A stretch of DNA of 64,000 nucleotides, taken from Zanthoxylum bungeanum (taxonomy: Eukaryota; Streptophyta; Magnoliopsida; Sapindales; Rutaceae). The position numbers and the translations under genes are program-made. Location: positions 1-64,000 of the forward strand of contig SKCR01047748.1 of NCBI GenBank assembly GCA_019454045.1, in the 5' to 3' direction. Below are positions 33,104 through 45,469 of this stretch, in pieces (positions within the stretch are counted from its first letter, which is position 1; each line of letters starts with the position of its first letter). Under the pieces are notes generated by a model. It had not been told where the DNA came from, searched no databases, and was given only the letters and a program-made list of their open reading frames with translations.

Positions 33104-34282
33104 TTGACTAGGAATATTATCTCTGTATCTTGTTTGACCCAATGCGGGTACACTTTTGTATTCCGAAACACTGGGTGTTTTGTTTATAAAGATGATTTTG
33201 AGATATGTTCTGCTGATGCTAATAATGGTCTTTATATTTTGAATATAAATCAATCTCAAACATATAATGTAACAAACAAAAGGCTCAAAACGAGTAACAA
33301 AGATGAAACTTATATGTGGCATTGTCGTCTGGGACACATAAACAAGACTCGCATATCCACACTTTCGAAGAGTGGGTACTTGGACGGATTTGATCCAAAT
33401 TCATATGACGTCTGCGAATCTTACTTATTAGGCAAAATGCCTAAATCACCTTTTAGCGGTAAGGGTGAACGCGCCACCGAACTGATAGCCCTCGTTCATA
33501 GTGACGTTTGTGGGCCCATGTCTAGCCAGGCTAGAGGTGGATATGAATACTTCGTAACCTTTACGGATGATGCATCACATTATAGTTATGTGTATCTTAT
33601 GAGACACAAGTCGGAAACTTTTGAGAAATTCAAAGAGTTTCGACACGAAGTTGAAAAACAAACCGGCAGGAGTATAAGGACATTGCGGTCGGACCGTGGT
33701 GGCGAATACTTAAACAATGAGTTTCTAGATTACTTGAAAGAATATGGTATTCTTTCACAGTGGACTCCTCCTGGAACACCGCAATTAAACGGTGTGTCCG
33801 AATGGAGAAATCGAACTTTGTTGGACATGGTAAGGTCTATGATGAGTCGCACTGAGCTACCTATTTCCTTTTGGGGATATGCATTAAACAATGCAATTCT
33901 TATTTTGTATAAGGTTCCGTCAAAGTCTGTACGACAGACTCCGTATGAGATATGGACAGGAAAGAAATTGGGTTTCTCATTCCTGAAGATTTGGGGATGC
34001 TGGGCATACGTCAAATGTTTGGAAGGTACCAAACTTGAGCCCAAATCGGATAAATGCCTATTCGTAGGATATCCTAGGGAAACCAAAGGATATTACTTCT
34101 ATCACCAACGAGAGAACAAAATATTTGTTGCTCTACATGCGGTTTTCCTTGAGAAGGAATTCCTAAATGCAGTGGTTAGTGGGAGGAAAGTAGAACTTGA
34201 TGAAAATCGGAGTGATACTGTTCCTGGCATAGAATCCTCAACGGAACAAGAACAGTCCATCCGGGATGAGACTGTACCATAA
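33104..34282 (+). pseudogene. Integrase of copia-D
   Basis: 392-codon frame. It holds the C-terminus of protease (SVSCLTQCGYTFVF), then the HHCC module with the last Cys changed (CESYLLGKM instead of CESCLLGKM). The DDE core is visible: Asp in VHSDVCGPM, Asp in LRSDRGGEYL, Glu in NGVSEWRNRTLL. The C-terminal part (KIWGCWAYVKCLEGTKLEPKSDKCLFVGYP) is the GKGY-type integrase tail. It is the longest uninterrupted integrase among the copia copies here. The real frame continues from upstream; the start at 33104 is not a true start. Confidence 0.82.
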
Positions 34283-34705
34283 TCTTCTATTACACAAGGA
34301 CCGCGTAGGTCGGAGAGAGTCAAGATACAACCTGAGAGGTATGGGTTTCTGATCTCACCTCATGTAGATATTAATCTCATTGAGGATACTAAACCGACTA
34401 CGTATGAGGAAGCGATACAAGATATCGATTCCACTTTATAGCAAGAAGCCATGAAGTCTGAAATGGATTCCATGTACACCAACCAAGTTTGGACACTGGT
34501 TGATGCACCAGATGGCGTAAAGCCTATTGGATGCAAATGGGTCTTCAAGAAGAAGACCGACATGGATGGCAACGTACAAACGTACAAAGCTAGGCTTGTA
34601 GCGAAGGGGTATTGTCAATGACATGGTGTCGATTACGACGAAACTTTCTCACCCGTTGCCATGATTAAATCCATTCGGATAATGCTTGCTATTGCTGCAT
34701 ATTTT
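34283..34705 (+). pseudogene. N-terminal RT fragment of copia-D
   Basis: After TAA 34280-34282 the linker and RT start continue (GCKWVFKKKTDMDGNVQTYK, KARLVAKGY) with a stop in the HGVDY region. Everything after the motif preceding the first catalytic Asp is deleted. Confidence 0.78.
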
Positions 34706-35084
34706 GTGAAACCAAGACTCTCAACTACCAAGTTTAGGTGAAAATGGTAAAACCCTTTTACTAAAACTTATCTCTCTCTCTCATTTTGTAACACTTGGAA
34801 CAAACACAAACCCTAGTTCTTCAAGTTGGGCGTGAGCTTCCTCCCTCTCTTCACTTTGATTTTGTGGCAAAATCAAGTTAGCTAGCACTTCAAAGAATCA
34901 ACAAAGGTGATAGGGAAACATCTGAAGAGTTGGAATCATCACTCAAAGCTTGGATCTTGGAGATCTTCTCGAAAATTTTAAAAGCTCAAATCCGTTCGTT
35001 GTAAGTATTCCACAACTTATAATGATCTTAATTCAAATGTTTTCATGCTTATTAGATACTTGGCATGTTCTAGGAACACTAACA
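34706..35084 (+). repeat. Truncated 3' LTR of copia-D
   Basis: About 380 bp nearly identical to 29388-29767 of the 5' LTR, including the donor-like GTAAGT near 35001. It ends CACTAACA, followed by the target duplication GACAT. Confidence 0.88.
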
Positions 35085-35089
35085 GACAT

Positions 35090-35670
35090 CACACCCAATA
35101 CACTATGATTCTCAATAAACCCAGAAGAGGCGTACACAGAACCTGTTAAAGTCGTGGACGACCAAAACCAAAGCGTATTGATTGTCACAAGTACTAGCGA
35201 TGCAAGTCTCAGGTTAAGACCAAATACACCTACCCTGATGCGGACTCCCATAGACACATATACTACCAATGAGATTCCGCGGGGTCTATCCAGAGCGAAG
35301 CTGTTTCCGTACCATCGGTAAACACAACCTCCTATCACACTTGCATAAGTATCAAATACTTAAATTTATGAGAACTTTGCCGTTACGCTTCCATGACACG
35401 TACAAGTGCAATACTAGTCTATTCCGCATTATCGATGTCCAGTCTCGATAATACTAAGACTAAGGATATTTAATGATTAAACCTTTATGGTTTGATATTG
35501 TCTCATATCTTATAATCCGGAACTAATCATAAGGACTTTTATCATTTATATATCTAAGTAATCAAATTAGAAAATATTAAAATGCAATTTCCATTGCTAC
35601 ATAATTAATTTGTACAAAAACCACAATGTATTTTACAAATAGTGACGCTATGGGTCATAATTGCCTAACA
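35090..35670 (-). repeat. 3' LTR of copia-C, proximal part
   Basis: Continuation of 26505-27834 after element D. It ends GGGTCATAATTGCCTAACA, directly followed by the PPT (ATCTCCCACTT on the plus strand, AAGTGGGAGAT on the element strand, 35671-35681). Confidence 0.85.
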
Positions 35671-35684
35671 ATCTCCCACTTGGC

Positions 35685-36305
35685 CTATAGCCAGTCACTC
35701 AAGTATCTAATACCTGAACTATGTACATGTCGCTCAAACTTTTGCTGAGGAATAGCTTTCGTCAACGGATCTACAATGTTGTCCTTTGATGCGACCTTCT
35801 CGATCTTTACATCGCCACGATGTATGATCTCACAAATCAGATGGAAACATCGAAGAACATGCTTGGATCGTTGATGAGACCGCGGTTCCTTAGCCTGCGC
35901 TATTGCCCCGTTATTGTCACAATACAATGGAACGGGCTCAACTGCTAACGGAACTACTCCTAATCAAATTAGGAATTTACGGATCCAAACTGCCTCTTTT
36001 GCTACTTCAGCTGCAGCAATATACTCCGCTTCTGTTATTGAATCCACAACAGTCTCTTACTTGGAAGATTTCCAGCTTACTACTCTGTTATTCAAACAAA
36101 ATATGTACCTGGATTGCGACTTGCAGTCGTCTTTATCGGTTTGGAAACTTGCGTCGGTATACCCAGTTACCTCAAGTTCTCCATCTCCATAGATTAAGAA
36201 AGCATCCTTAGTTCGTCTAAGATACTTAAGGATATTCTTAACCGCCATCCAGTGACCATCACCTGGATCGGCCTGATAGCCACTACACATGCTCAAAGCA
36301 TACAT
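35685..36305 (-). pseudogene. RNase H of copia-C
   Basis: Two pieces in one frame with stops between. They contain YTDASFQTDKDDCKSQSRYIF and YCDNNGAIAQAKEPRSHQRSKHVLRCF, ending in the QKFERHV tail near the PPT. Confidence 0.78.
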
Positions 36306-37280
36306 ACATCAGGTCGCGTACATATCATGGCATACATGATCGATCCGACTGCCGAGGCGAATGGTATCCGACTCATGTTGTCTCTCTCATCTTGAGTTTT
36401 AGGACACATGTCCTTAGATAGAGTGACGCCAAGTGACACTAGCAACAGTCCCCTTTTGGACTGATCCATGTTGAATCTCTTCAACACTTTGTCAATGTAA
36501 GTGCTCTGGGAGAGTCCAAGTAGCTTTCTAGATCTATCCCGGTAGATCTTTATTCCTAGAATAAAGGCTGCTTCTCCCAGATCATTCATGGAGAATTTTA
36601 ATGAAAGCCAAGCTTTCACCGATGTTAACATGGGAATGTCATTGCCAATAAGCAATACATCATCAACGTAAAGGACAATGAATGTCAGTGCGCTCCCACT
36701 AACCTTCTTATATACACAAGGATCATCCTCGTTTTGAACGAAATCATATTCTTTTATGATCTCATCAAAATATTGGTTCCAAGAACGCGATGCTTGCTTC
36801 AATCCATAAATGGATTGATTTAACTTACAAACCTTGTTTGCAAGTTTAAGTACGACAAAACCGTCAGGCTGTTGCATATAAACATCCTCCAAAAGGTTTC
36901 CGTTAAGAAAAGCAGTTTTGACGTCCATCTGCCATATCTCGTAATCGAAATATGCAGCAATAGCAAGCATTATTAGAATGGATTTAATCATGGAAACGGG
37001 TGAAAAAGTTTCGTCGTAATCGACACCATGTCGTTGACGATACCCTTTCGCTACAAGCCTAGCTTTGTACGTTGCCATCCATGTCAGTCTTCCTCTTGAA
37101 GACCCATTTGCATCCAATAGGCTTTACACCTTCTGGTGCATCAACCAGTGTCCAAACTTGGTTGGTGTACATGGAATCCATTTCGAAATTCATGACATCT
37201 TGCCATAAACCGGGGTCGGTACCTTGTATCGCTTCCTCATACGTAGCCGGCTCGTCTTCCTCAATAAAATTTATATCCAC
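36293..37280 (-). pseudogene. Reverse transcriptase of copia-C
   Basis: Two overlapping frames, a frameshift near 37090. RT motifs: GCKWVFKRKTDMDG, KARLVAKGYRQRHGVDYDETFSPV, WQMDVKTAFLNGNLLEDVYMQQPDGF, and the active site FIVLYVDDVLLIGND. Conserved residues are present and frames are broken only at the ends. Confidence 0.82.
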
Positions 37281-38405
37281 ATGAGGTAAGATCAGAAACC
37301 CATACCTCTCAGGTTGTTTTCTGACTCTCTCTGACTTACGCGGTCCTTGTGTATTTGAAGATTGTGGTACAGTCTCATCCCTGATGGACTGTTCATGTTC
37401 CGTTAAGGATTCTGTGCTAGGAACAGTATCACTCCGATTTTCATCGAGTTATACTTTCCTCCCACTTATCACTGCATTTAGGAATTCCTTCTCAAGGAAA
37501 ACCGCATGTAGAGCAACAAATACTTTGTTCTCTTATAGGTGATAGAAGTAATATCCTTTGGTTTCCCTAGGATATCCTACAAATAGGCATTTATCCAATT
37601 TGGGTTCAAGTTTGGTACCTTCCAAACGTTTGACGTATGCCCAGCAACCCCAAATCTTCAGGAATGAGAAACCCGGTTTCTTTCCTGTCCATATTTCATA
37701 CGGAGTCTGTTGAAAAGACTTTGATGAAACCTTATTTAAAATAAGTATTGCACTGTTCAATGCATATCCTCAGAAGGAAATAGGTAGCTCTATGCGACTC
37801 ATCACAGACCTTACCATGTCTAACAAAGTTCAGTTTCTCCGTTTGGACACACCGTTTAATTGCGATGTTCTAGGAGGAGTCCACTGTGAAAGAATACCAT
37901 ATTCTTTCAAGTAATCAAGAAACTCATTGCTTAAGTATTTGCCACCACGGTCCGACCGTAATGTCTTAATACTTTTGCCAGTCTGTTTTTCTACTTCGTG
38001 TCAAAACTCTTTGAATTTCTCAAAAGTTTCCGACTTGTGTCTCATAAGATACATATAACCATAACACGATGCATCATCCGTAAAGGTTACGAAGTATTCA
38101 TATCCACCTCTAGCCTGGCTAGACATGGGCCCACAAACGTCACTATGAACAAGGGCTAACAGTTCGGTGGCACGTGCACCTTTACCGCTAAAAGGTGATT
38201 TAGGCATCTTGCCTAATAAACAAGATTCGCAGACGTCATATGAATTTGGATCAAATCCATCCAAGTACCCACTCTTCGAAAGTGTGGATATACGTGTCTT
38301 GTTTATGTGTCCCAGACGACAATGCCATATGTAAGTTTCATCTTTGTTACTTACTTTAAGCCTTTTGTTTGTTGCATTATATGTTTGAGATTGATTCATA
38401 TTCAA
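37281..38405 (-). pseudogene. Integrase of copia-C
   Basis: Fragments in mostly one frame: the HHCC module IWHCRLGHINKTR...CESCLLGKMPKSPF and VHSDVCGPM (38001-38405), then the core continued with stops to 37760, and KIWGCWAYVKRLEGTKLEPKLDKCLFVGYPRETKG (37533-37760). Between 37281 and 37533 only linker remnants. Confidence 0.78.
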
Positions 38406-39635
38406 AATATATAGACCATTATTTACATCAGCAGTGCAAATTTACATATCATTTTTATACATAAAACACCCAGTGTTTCTAAATACAAAAGTGTACCCAC
38501 ATTGGGCTAACATAGATACAGAAATAATATTCCTAGTCAAACTAGGTACATAATAACAGTCTGATAGTTTAAGTACATGCCCCGAGGGCAATTCCAAAAC
38601 AAAAGTGCCAACGGCCAAAACGGCGACTTGTGTCCCATTTCCAACGCGGAGGTCAATCTCTCATGAGGCCAGTCTCCTGCTAATCTGCAGATCCTGCAGA
38701 TCAGTACATATATGAGTTCCACAACCAGAATCAAAAATCCAATTTTTAAAACTAGTAGTAGACATGTTTATTTCTATAACAAACATATCTGAAGCCGGTG
38801 CCTTGCCCGCTTTGATTTCCTTCATGTGTGCCTTGTACTCGCGGCAGTCACGCTTCCAGTGACCCCGCTTCCCGCACTGCAGACATACATCTTGGGATTT
38901 GTCCTTAGGTTTCCCAAAACCCTTTGACGATTTGGCCTTGCCCTTCTTTTTCTTCTTTTTCTTTACACCTCCAGTCGCCTTGGGCCAAGCCCTCGGAGTC
39001 TGAGATGTTGAAGCGAAGTACGCCTCACGCATCTTGCCCTTAAGGAGCTCATTTTCTGCCTCACGCAGAGTAGACATCAACTCTCCAAGATTTTGGTCTT
39101 GGTTCAACATGTTGTAGTTCATGATGAACCTACTCTAAGTGTCGGGGAGAGACTGTAGGATCAAATCTACTGAAGTCTCAGCCTCGAAGACTATGCCCAT
39201 CTGTCTGAGCTGTTCAATGTCAGCAATCATCTGTGACACATGGTGCTCAACAGACATACCCTCTGACATTCGAGCGCAGAAGAGCTTCTTCTGCAACTCA
39301 TATATTTGCGATCTAAGGTTAGATCGGTAAAGATCATGCAACTTCGCCATCATCTCATAGAGATCCAACCTCTTGTTTTGACGACGGAATTGCGGAGTCA
39401 TAGCGGCAAGCATTACTGATTGAGCAGTCGCATTGTCATCGCTATGAGTCTTTCAAAGCTGTAGCTCAAGCAACTGATCAGGTCGGGGCTTAGGCCCAAT
39501 AGGTCGCTCTATAGTGTAGAGTAACTTCTCGGATCCCAGAACAATTCTAAGATTTATATCCCAGTCTTGAAAGTTTGTGCCATTAAAGAAGTTGTCGCCC
39601 ATGACAATATCCATAATGCTTAACTTTCCTGTCAT
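38406..39635 (-). pseudogene. Gag and protease of copia-C
   Basis: The ATG at 39635 (MTGKLSIMDIVMGDN) starts gag. Stops lie near 39450 and 39133. The zinc knuckle CLQCGKRGHWKRDC and the protease active site NWIFDSGCGTH are intact (38661-39122). The protease C-terminus (38537-38734) is in another frame. Confidence 0.8.
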
Positions 39636-41825
39636 CTTAACCACAATAGTCCAACTATTCGATTAACGATGTATGGGTACAGTCTAACTGTTACAAGAAA
39701 AATAATAATATATTAGTCCAACTAATAAAATAATTGACGAAATAATTTTGAAAGCGCGTAAAGCTAAGTATTTGAATGAAATTGCAAATTCAATACTAGC
39801 CTCCGACTATTTTTCGGCGAGCCTCTAACCCTCTGTTGAGTACTCGGGAAACCTAGTTTCCTAGTGGGCTAGGATCCCGTTAAATAACACACAACCTTGA
39901 CTTTGGCCAACAAACTGTATGATATTTAACTAGGTAGATCTCTAAGTTCAATTGGATCTCATCCAATTCCTAGATCCGGTAGGTGGACCTCCAAGTCTGA
40001 AACATATATACAATATATATGCCAATATATCCAATATAGTTTCCTAACCTTTTTCCTCTGAATCAACTAAGCCTTGGCTTTGGCACAACAAGCTTAATGA
40101 TTCCAGTTAAGCGGAACCCATTAACTTTGGAAAGCTTCGTAATCGATGTCGATGGACAAGAAATGATCTTGACTTTGGCTAACAAATCACAACTTGGACA
40201 AGACACACGATATGCAACAAAGCCTTCATGATTCAAACACATCCGCGATGGAAAAATGTCTTGACTTTGGCCAACAAACCAGTGCCAATCTTGGATCTTG
40301 AGTAAGAATCACTCAATGGAAGGAAAACACTTAATATTTATTAAGGGTTTTTTGCATAAATTGGCAACCAATTTATTATCTTTGTTAGGTTTCATCATAC
40401 ACCCTTAAACATGCATTCTAAAAGCATAATAAGGTGCAAAAATAAATTAATAATGATATGCGGATGGATATCTTACAGATTGTTCCTAGAACAAATCACT
40501 CATTTTCCTCTCCCCGGCTAGCACTATTCTTACTTCTACCCAATTACATAATATAGTTAAAGAAACCTCATTAACATTGAGGGGAATTAGGTGAGAAGAG
40601 AATTACAAAGAATCAAGAGAGATAAGGCTGGACACGCAGGTCCAATTTAATAAATTATAAATTTACAACAATTTCCAAAATTACCCTTTCCCTTCTAATA
40701 TCCATCCGATATGCATTATTCATTCAACACATCCATGTATTCACACAAAGCATGTTATTCAATCAATCTAATCCAATTAATTAATCTTGAATAAAGTGAT
40801 CATCCAATGTTCAAACAACGATTTGATTTTGCGCGAGTCCAACTCGTTTAAGAATAAGTACTCAAAGTACGAATTCTTGAATTATATCGAACTACAATTT
40901 AAATCTAATTTAATTCTTATTCAATACTAATTCCATATTTAATTCCAAATTAAATAACTACACTTTTTAATGCGCCTTTACGACTTAGATTCCAAATCTA
41001 ATCTAAATGGGTCTCAAAGCCCAATTAACATCCTATTTAGTTTAATTAATGTCCAATGGGATTTCAATTCATTTCTTAAGGCATGGACTTTGGTCAATAT
41101 GGGTCAAACCCAAATACCAAAGCCCAATTAAGAAATCACCCTATTTGCCAAGAAACCAATTTAGGCCCATAAGGCCCAATTAAACATAAAAGGCCCATTT
41201 GTCATATTTGGACTTAATGGAATGATTTAGGCCCAATTTGGATCCAATCCAATTGACCTAAACCAACTTGGCCCAACCAAGCCCATTAGGCTCAAATACA
41301 ACATTTTAAGCCCAATTCTAAATTAAGCCCAACTAATTAAATTTTAAAATTCCAAATTTCATAATTTAATTAATTAAAGTGTATTACATTAATTAATTAT
41401 CTAAATTAACATTTCCAAAATATCAATTTAATTAATTAATCATGCTTTAATTTGTTCAACACATGTCCAACATTATTGAAACAAAAAATCATCTCATTTC
41501 CATGCTTACTAGGTCACGACATTTTGGGGTTTTTTTTAAACCGATTTCGATTTCAATCCAATTAAATCATTAATCAATTTATCCCAAGTCTTTAAAGTCA
41601 TCCAATGATCAAAAGAACAAAAATACCATGACATTAGGGCTACTATGCATTCGGCCAACATGCAAAAATTGGGGAAAATTAATCCAATTCAATTTTCTTC
41701 AAATTGATCACATATAACTCCAAGTTATCCATATACAAGCATGCTCAAACAAACAATTTGGTTAAATCATGCTCAAATCAAATTTACCCAAATTTTACCC
41801 AAAATTCATTTTCATGCTTATTCAA
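39636..41825 (-). other. Long leader of copia-C
   Basis: 2.2 kb non-coding, homologous to the leaders of D (29783-32006) and A. An acceptor-like TTTTTCTTGTAACAG on the minus strand ends at 39688, and a donor-like GTAAGT starts at 41925 in the LTR. Confidence 0.7.
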
Positions 41826-41839
41826 GGCTCATGATACCA
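41826..41839 (-). promoter_or_regulatory. Primer binding site of copia-C
   Basis: TGGTATCATGAGCC on the minus strand, one base from the LTR. Confidence 0.85.
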
Positions 41840-41840
41840 T

Positions 41841-42460
41841 TGTTGGTCTCTAAGACAATCCAAGATCAATATAAGCAATGAAAATAAAGTGAATACATAA
41901 AGAAGTATGACAGAATCATACTTACAATGAACGGATTTAGGATGCGTCAAATACAAAACTTTTTCTCCTCCAAGTTTTCGGCCAAGCTCAAGATCCAAGC
42001 TCCAAGCTTTGTCATTTGATTCCAAGATTTTGGGATGGTTTCCCTATCACCTTGGATGATTCATTGATGTGCTAGCAACTTGAAAATTTGCAAAAAAATT
42101 TCACCTTCTTCCTTGTGAAGCCCACGACAATTGAAGGAAAATGAGGGAGAGTGTTTTCTTCGTGTTGAAACCGTGAGGGAGATAGAATGAAGAAGAAACA
42201 ATGACTTGTGTATATTATGTTTTCCAAAAACAAAATATGATATACCAAATCTCAAAATTTGGTAAAAGTCAATCTAATGATTACAAACAAAATGTGTAAT
42301 ACAAGTCATCACCATTCCTTTCACCAAAACCCATCACCAAAAAGTAACTTAAAGTGACAAGTGATGTGACAAGTGATGTGACATATGGGCCCCACTTGAT
42401 TCAAAATCCGAGTGGGCCTACAACACATCCCGGGCTCGGGTTCGCTAATTCTGAATTAAC
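41841..42460 (-). repeat. 5' LTR of copia-C, truncated
   Basis: Starts TGTTGGTCTC and follows the family LTR for about 620 bp to GAATTAAC. At that point the sequence changes to gag-type sequence of element A. The other 1.3 kb of the LTR, including its outer end, are missing. Confidence 0.85.
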
Positions 42461-43535
42461 AACCCGCTCATGATCAACACATCCCGGACAAAGCAGTTGA
42501 GTTGTCATCATTGTGAGTCTTCCAAAGCTCATGATCAACAACCCGCTCATGTCCAGGCTCAGGCCCGAGAGGTCTGTCTATGACATAGAGCAACTTCTCG
42601 GCTCCCAGGACAATCTTGAGATTCATCTCATAGTCTGGAAAATTGGAGCCGTTAAAGACATTATCACCCATGACGATTTCTCTGACGCTAATCTTTCCAG
42701 TCATCTTGATTGCAATAATCTAACTATTCAATCAACAATATTGGGTACAGTAAAATGTAATGATTATTATAGTCCAACTATATAATCAACTACAAATGAA
42801 GTTATGGTACAATCCAAATGTTCAAAGAAAATAATAAAATATTAGTCCAACTAATATAAATATATAACGACAAAAATAATTTAAAAGCGCGTATTTGGAA
42901 ATTATTAAATGAAATTACAAATCTAATACTGGCCTCCCACTATTTTTCGGCGAGCCTCTAACCCTCTGTTGAGTACTCAGGAAAACCCAGTTTTCTAGTG
43001 GGCTAGGATCCCGTTAAATAACACAGAACCTTGACTTTGGCCAACAAGCTGTATGAAACTTAACTAGGTAGATCTCTAAGATCAATTGGATCGTATCCAA
43101 TTCCTAGATCCGGTAGGTGGACCTCTAAGTCCAAGATATATATCCAATATATATTTCCTAACATTTTCCTCTGAATAAACTAAGCATTGGCTTTGGCTCA
43201 ACAAGCTTAATGATTCCAGTTAAGCGCGACCCATTGACAGTGGGAAAGCTTCGTAATCCACATCGATGTACAGAAGTGACATTGACTTTGGCCAACAAGT
43301 CACAACTGCCCAAGACATGCGATATATAACAAAGCCTTCGTGGTTCAAACACATCTGCAATGGAAAATGATCTTGACTTTGGCCAACAAATCAAAGCCAA
43401 TCTTAGAACTTGAGAGAGAACCACTCAATGGAAAGAAAACGCTTAATATATAATGAGGGTTTTTCGCGTAAATTGGCAACCAATTTATTATCTTTGATTA
43501 TGTCTCATCATACACCCTTAAGCATGTATTCTAAA
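42461..43535 (-). repeat. Duplicated gag start and leader of copia-A
   Basis: Near-identical copy of about 25470-26504. Here the gag frame (ATG 42704) reads without the TAG that breaks the other copy: its codon 25 is TAT, not TAG. It ends at CTAAA, the same insertion site of a C-type LTR. The left joint is chimeric (see findings). Confidence 0.87.
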
Positions 43536-45464
43536 TGTTGGTCTCTAAGACAATCCAAGATCAATATAAGCAATGAAAATAAAGTGAATACATAAAGAAA
43601 TATGGCGGAATCATACTTACAATGAACGGATTTAGGATGCGTCAAATACAAAACTTTTTCTCCTCCAAGTTTTCGGCCAAGCTCAAGATCCAAGCTCCAA
43701 GCTCCAAGCTTTGTCCTTTGATTCCAAGCTTTTGGGATGGTTTCCCTATCACCTTGGATGATTCCTTGATGTGCTAGCAACTTGAAAATTTGCAAAAAAA
43801 ATTCACCATCTTCCTTGTGAAGCCCACGACAATTGAAGGAAAAGGAGCGATAGTGTTTTCTTTGTGTTGAAACCGTGAGGGAGAGAGAATGGAGAAGATA
43901 GAATGAATTTTTTATATTATGTTTTCCAAACACAAAATATCACATACCAAATCTCAAAATTTGGTAAAAGTCAATCTAATGATTACACACAAAAGGTGTA
44001 ATACAAGTCATCACCATTCCTTTCACCAAAACCCATCACCAAAAAGTAACTTAAAGTGACAAGTGATGTGACATGTGGGCCCCACTTGATTCAAAATCCG
44101 AGTGGGCCCGCAACACATCCCGGGCTCGGGTTCGCTAATTTCGAATTAACGAATTTTCCGTTTCGACGTAATTAAATCAAATTTAATTAAATAATTATGC
44201 CAATCAAAATTACTATTCACGTCCCTTTCGAATTAATTCTAAATTAATTCGTTTGCCCGAATTAAAATCCAATTTTAATTCCACGTCGAAATCTAATTTC
44301 GTTAAATATATCGAATATATTATTTTATCGATTAATTCCAAATTAATCATTCTCTCTCCTCAAATAGTATTTTATCCTAGATAAAATCTCTCAGTAATTA
44401 ATCCCAGATTAATTATGCTCGAATCATACGTCATCGGTGAATCTTCGGGAAGCGACCCAAGAGATCCCTGGATATGTTGGCAGTAAATCTGGTCGTCGGA
44501 CTATCCGAACACGTACGTACATCGTACTACGTTTTTACCGATTTACGAGACATGATTGGCTTCTAGCAAAGTACCATGCCTACCCAATTCTCCAGAAATA
44601 TTCTTAATGGAATATATAATCTATGTCAGACATAGTATACGTAGTATTACGTATTGCGTATTGCGATCCAGTATCGGATGTCACATGCAAGGCCTGGGGC
44701 TGGAATAGTGTCTGTCCTCTACGAAGCGTATATCGGATTACAAGCAACTAGTCTCTTTAATCGGATAATCATGACCATGTCATATTATCCTGATGGTTGC
44801 AACCATTTAGAGTACCAGTTCTGTATCCCTGCGTGATCATCATCTCCATATGACTGAAGTGATACTTCCATCTTGACATCACACCCAATACACTACGATT
44901 CTCAATAAACCCAGAAGTGGCGTACACAGAACCTGTTAAAGTCCTGGACGACCAAAATCAAAGCGTATTGATTGTCGCAAGTACTAGCGATGCAAGTCTC
45001 AGGTTAAGACCAAATACACCTACCCTGATGCGGACTCCCATAGACACATAGTTATACTACCAATGGGATTCCGCAGGATCTATTCAGAGCGAAGCTGTTT
45101 CCGTACCATCGGTAAACACAACCTCCTATCACACTTGCATAAATATCCAATACTTAAATATATAAGAACTATGTCGTTATGCTTCCATAACACGCACAAG
45201 TGCAATACTAGTCTATTCCGCTTTATCGATGTCCAGTCTCAATAATACTACGACTATGGATATTTAATGATTAAACCTTTATGGATTGATACTATCTCAT
45301 ATCTTATAATCCGGAACTAATCATAAGGACTTTTATCATTTATATATCTAAGTAATAAAATTACAAAATGATAAAATGCAATTTCCATTGCTACATAATT
45401 AATTTGTACAAAAACCACAATGTCTTTTACAAATAGTGACGCTATGGGTCATAATTGTCTAACA
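43536..45464 (-). repeat. C-type solo LTR
   Basis: 1,929 bp from TGTTGGTCTC to GTCTAACA, complete at both ends, with CTAAA on each side (43531-43535 and 45465-45469) and no internal region. Its flanks are the copia-A leader on both sides. It marks the same target site as element C. Confidence 0.88.
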
Positions 45465-45469
45465 CTAAA

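Larger units (their letters stand above)
27835..35084 (+). mobile_element. Copia-D: internally deleted Ty1/copia element
   Basis: Plus orientation, the only copia element of the A/C/D type in this orientation. 5' LTR 27835-29767, PBS 29769-29782, long leader, gag ATG 32007, protease, integrase and the first part of RT. Pol stops abruptly at about 34702 and is joined to the last 380 bp of the 3' LTR (to 35084). Flanked by GACAT (27830-27834 and 35085-35089). Most of RT, RNase H, the PPT and most of the 3' LTR are deleted. The joint has TTTTG microhomology. Confidence 0.87.
26505..42460 (-). mobile_element. Copia-C: Ty1/copia element nested in the copia-A leader
   Basis: Minus orientation. The 3' LTR starts TGTTGGTCTC at 26505 after CTAAA and is split by element D (27835-35084); it ends at 35670. 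Then come the PPT 35671-35681, pol and gag remnants 35685-39635, a leader 39636-41825, the PBS 41826-41839 and a 5' LTR from 41841. The 5' LTR breaks off at about 42460 in a chimeric junction. Many stops and frame changes show it to be older or more decayed than A. Confidence 0.85.
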
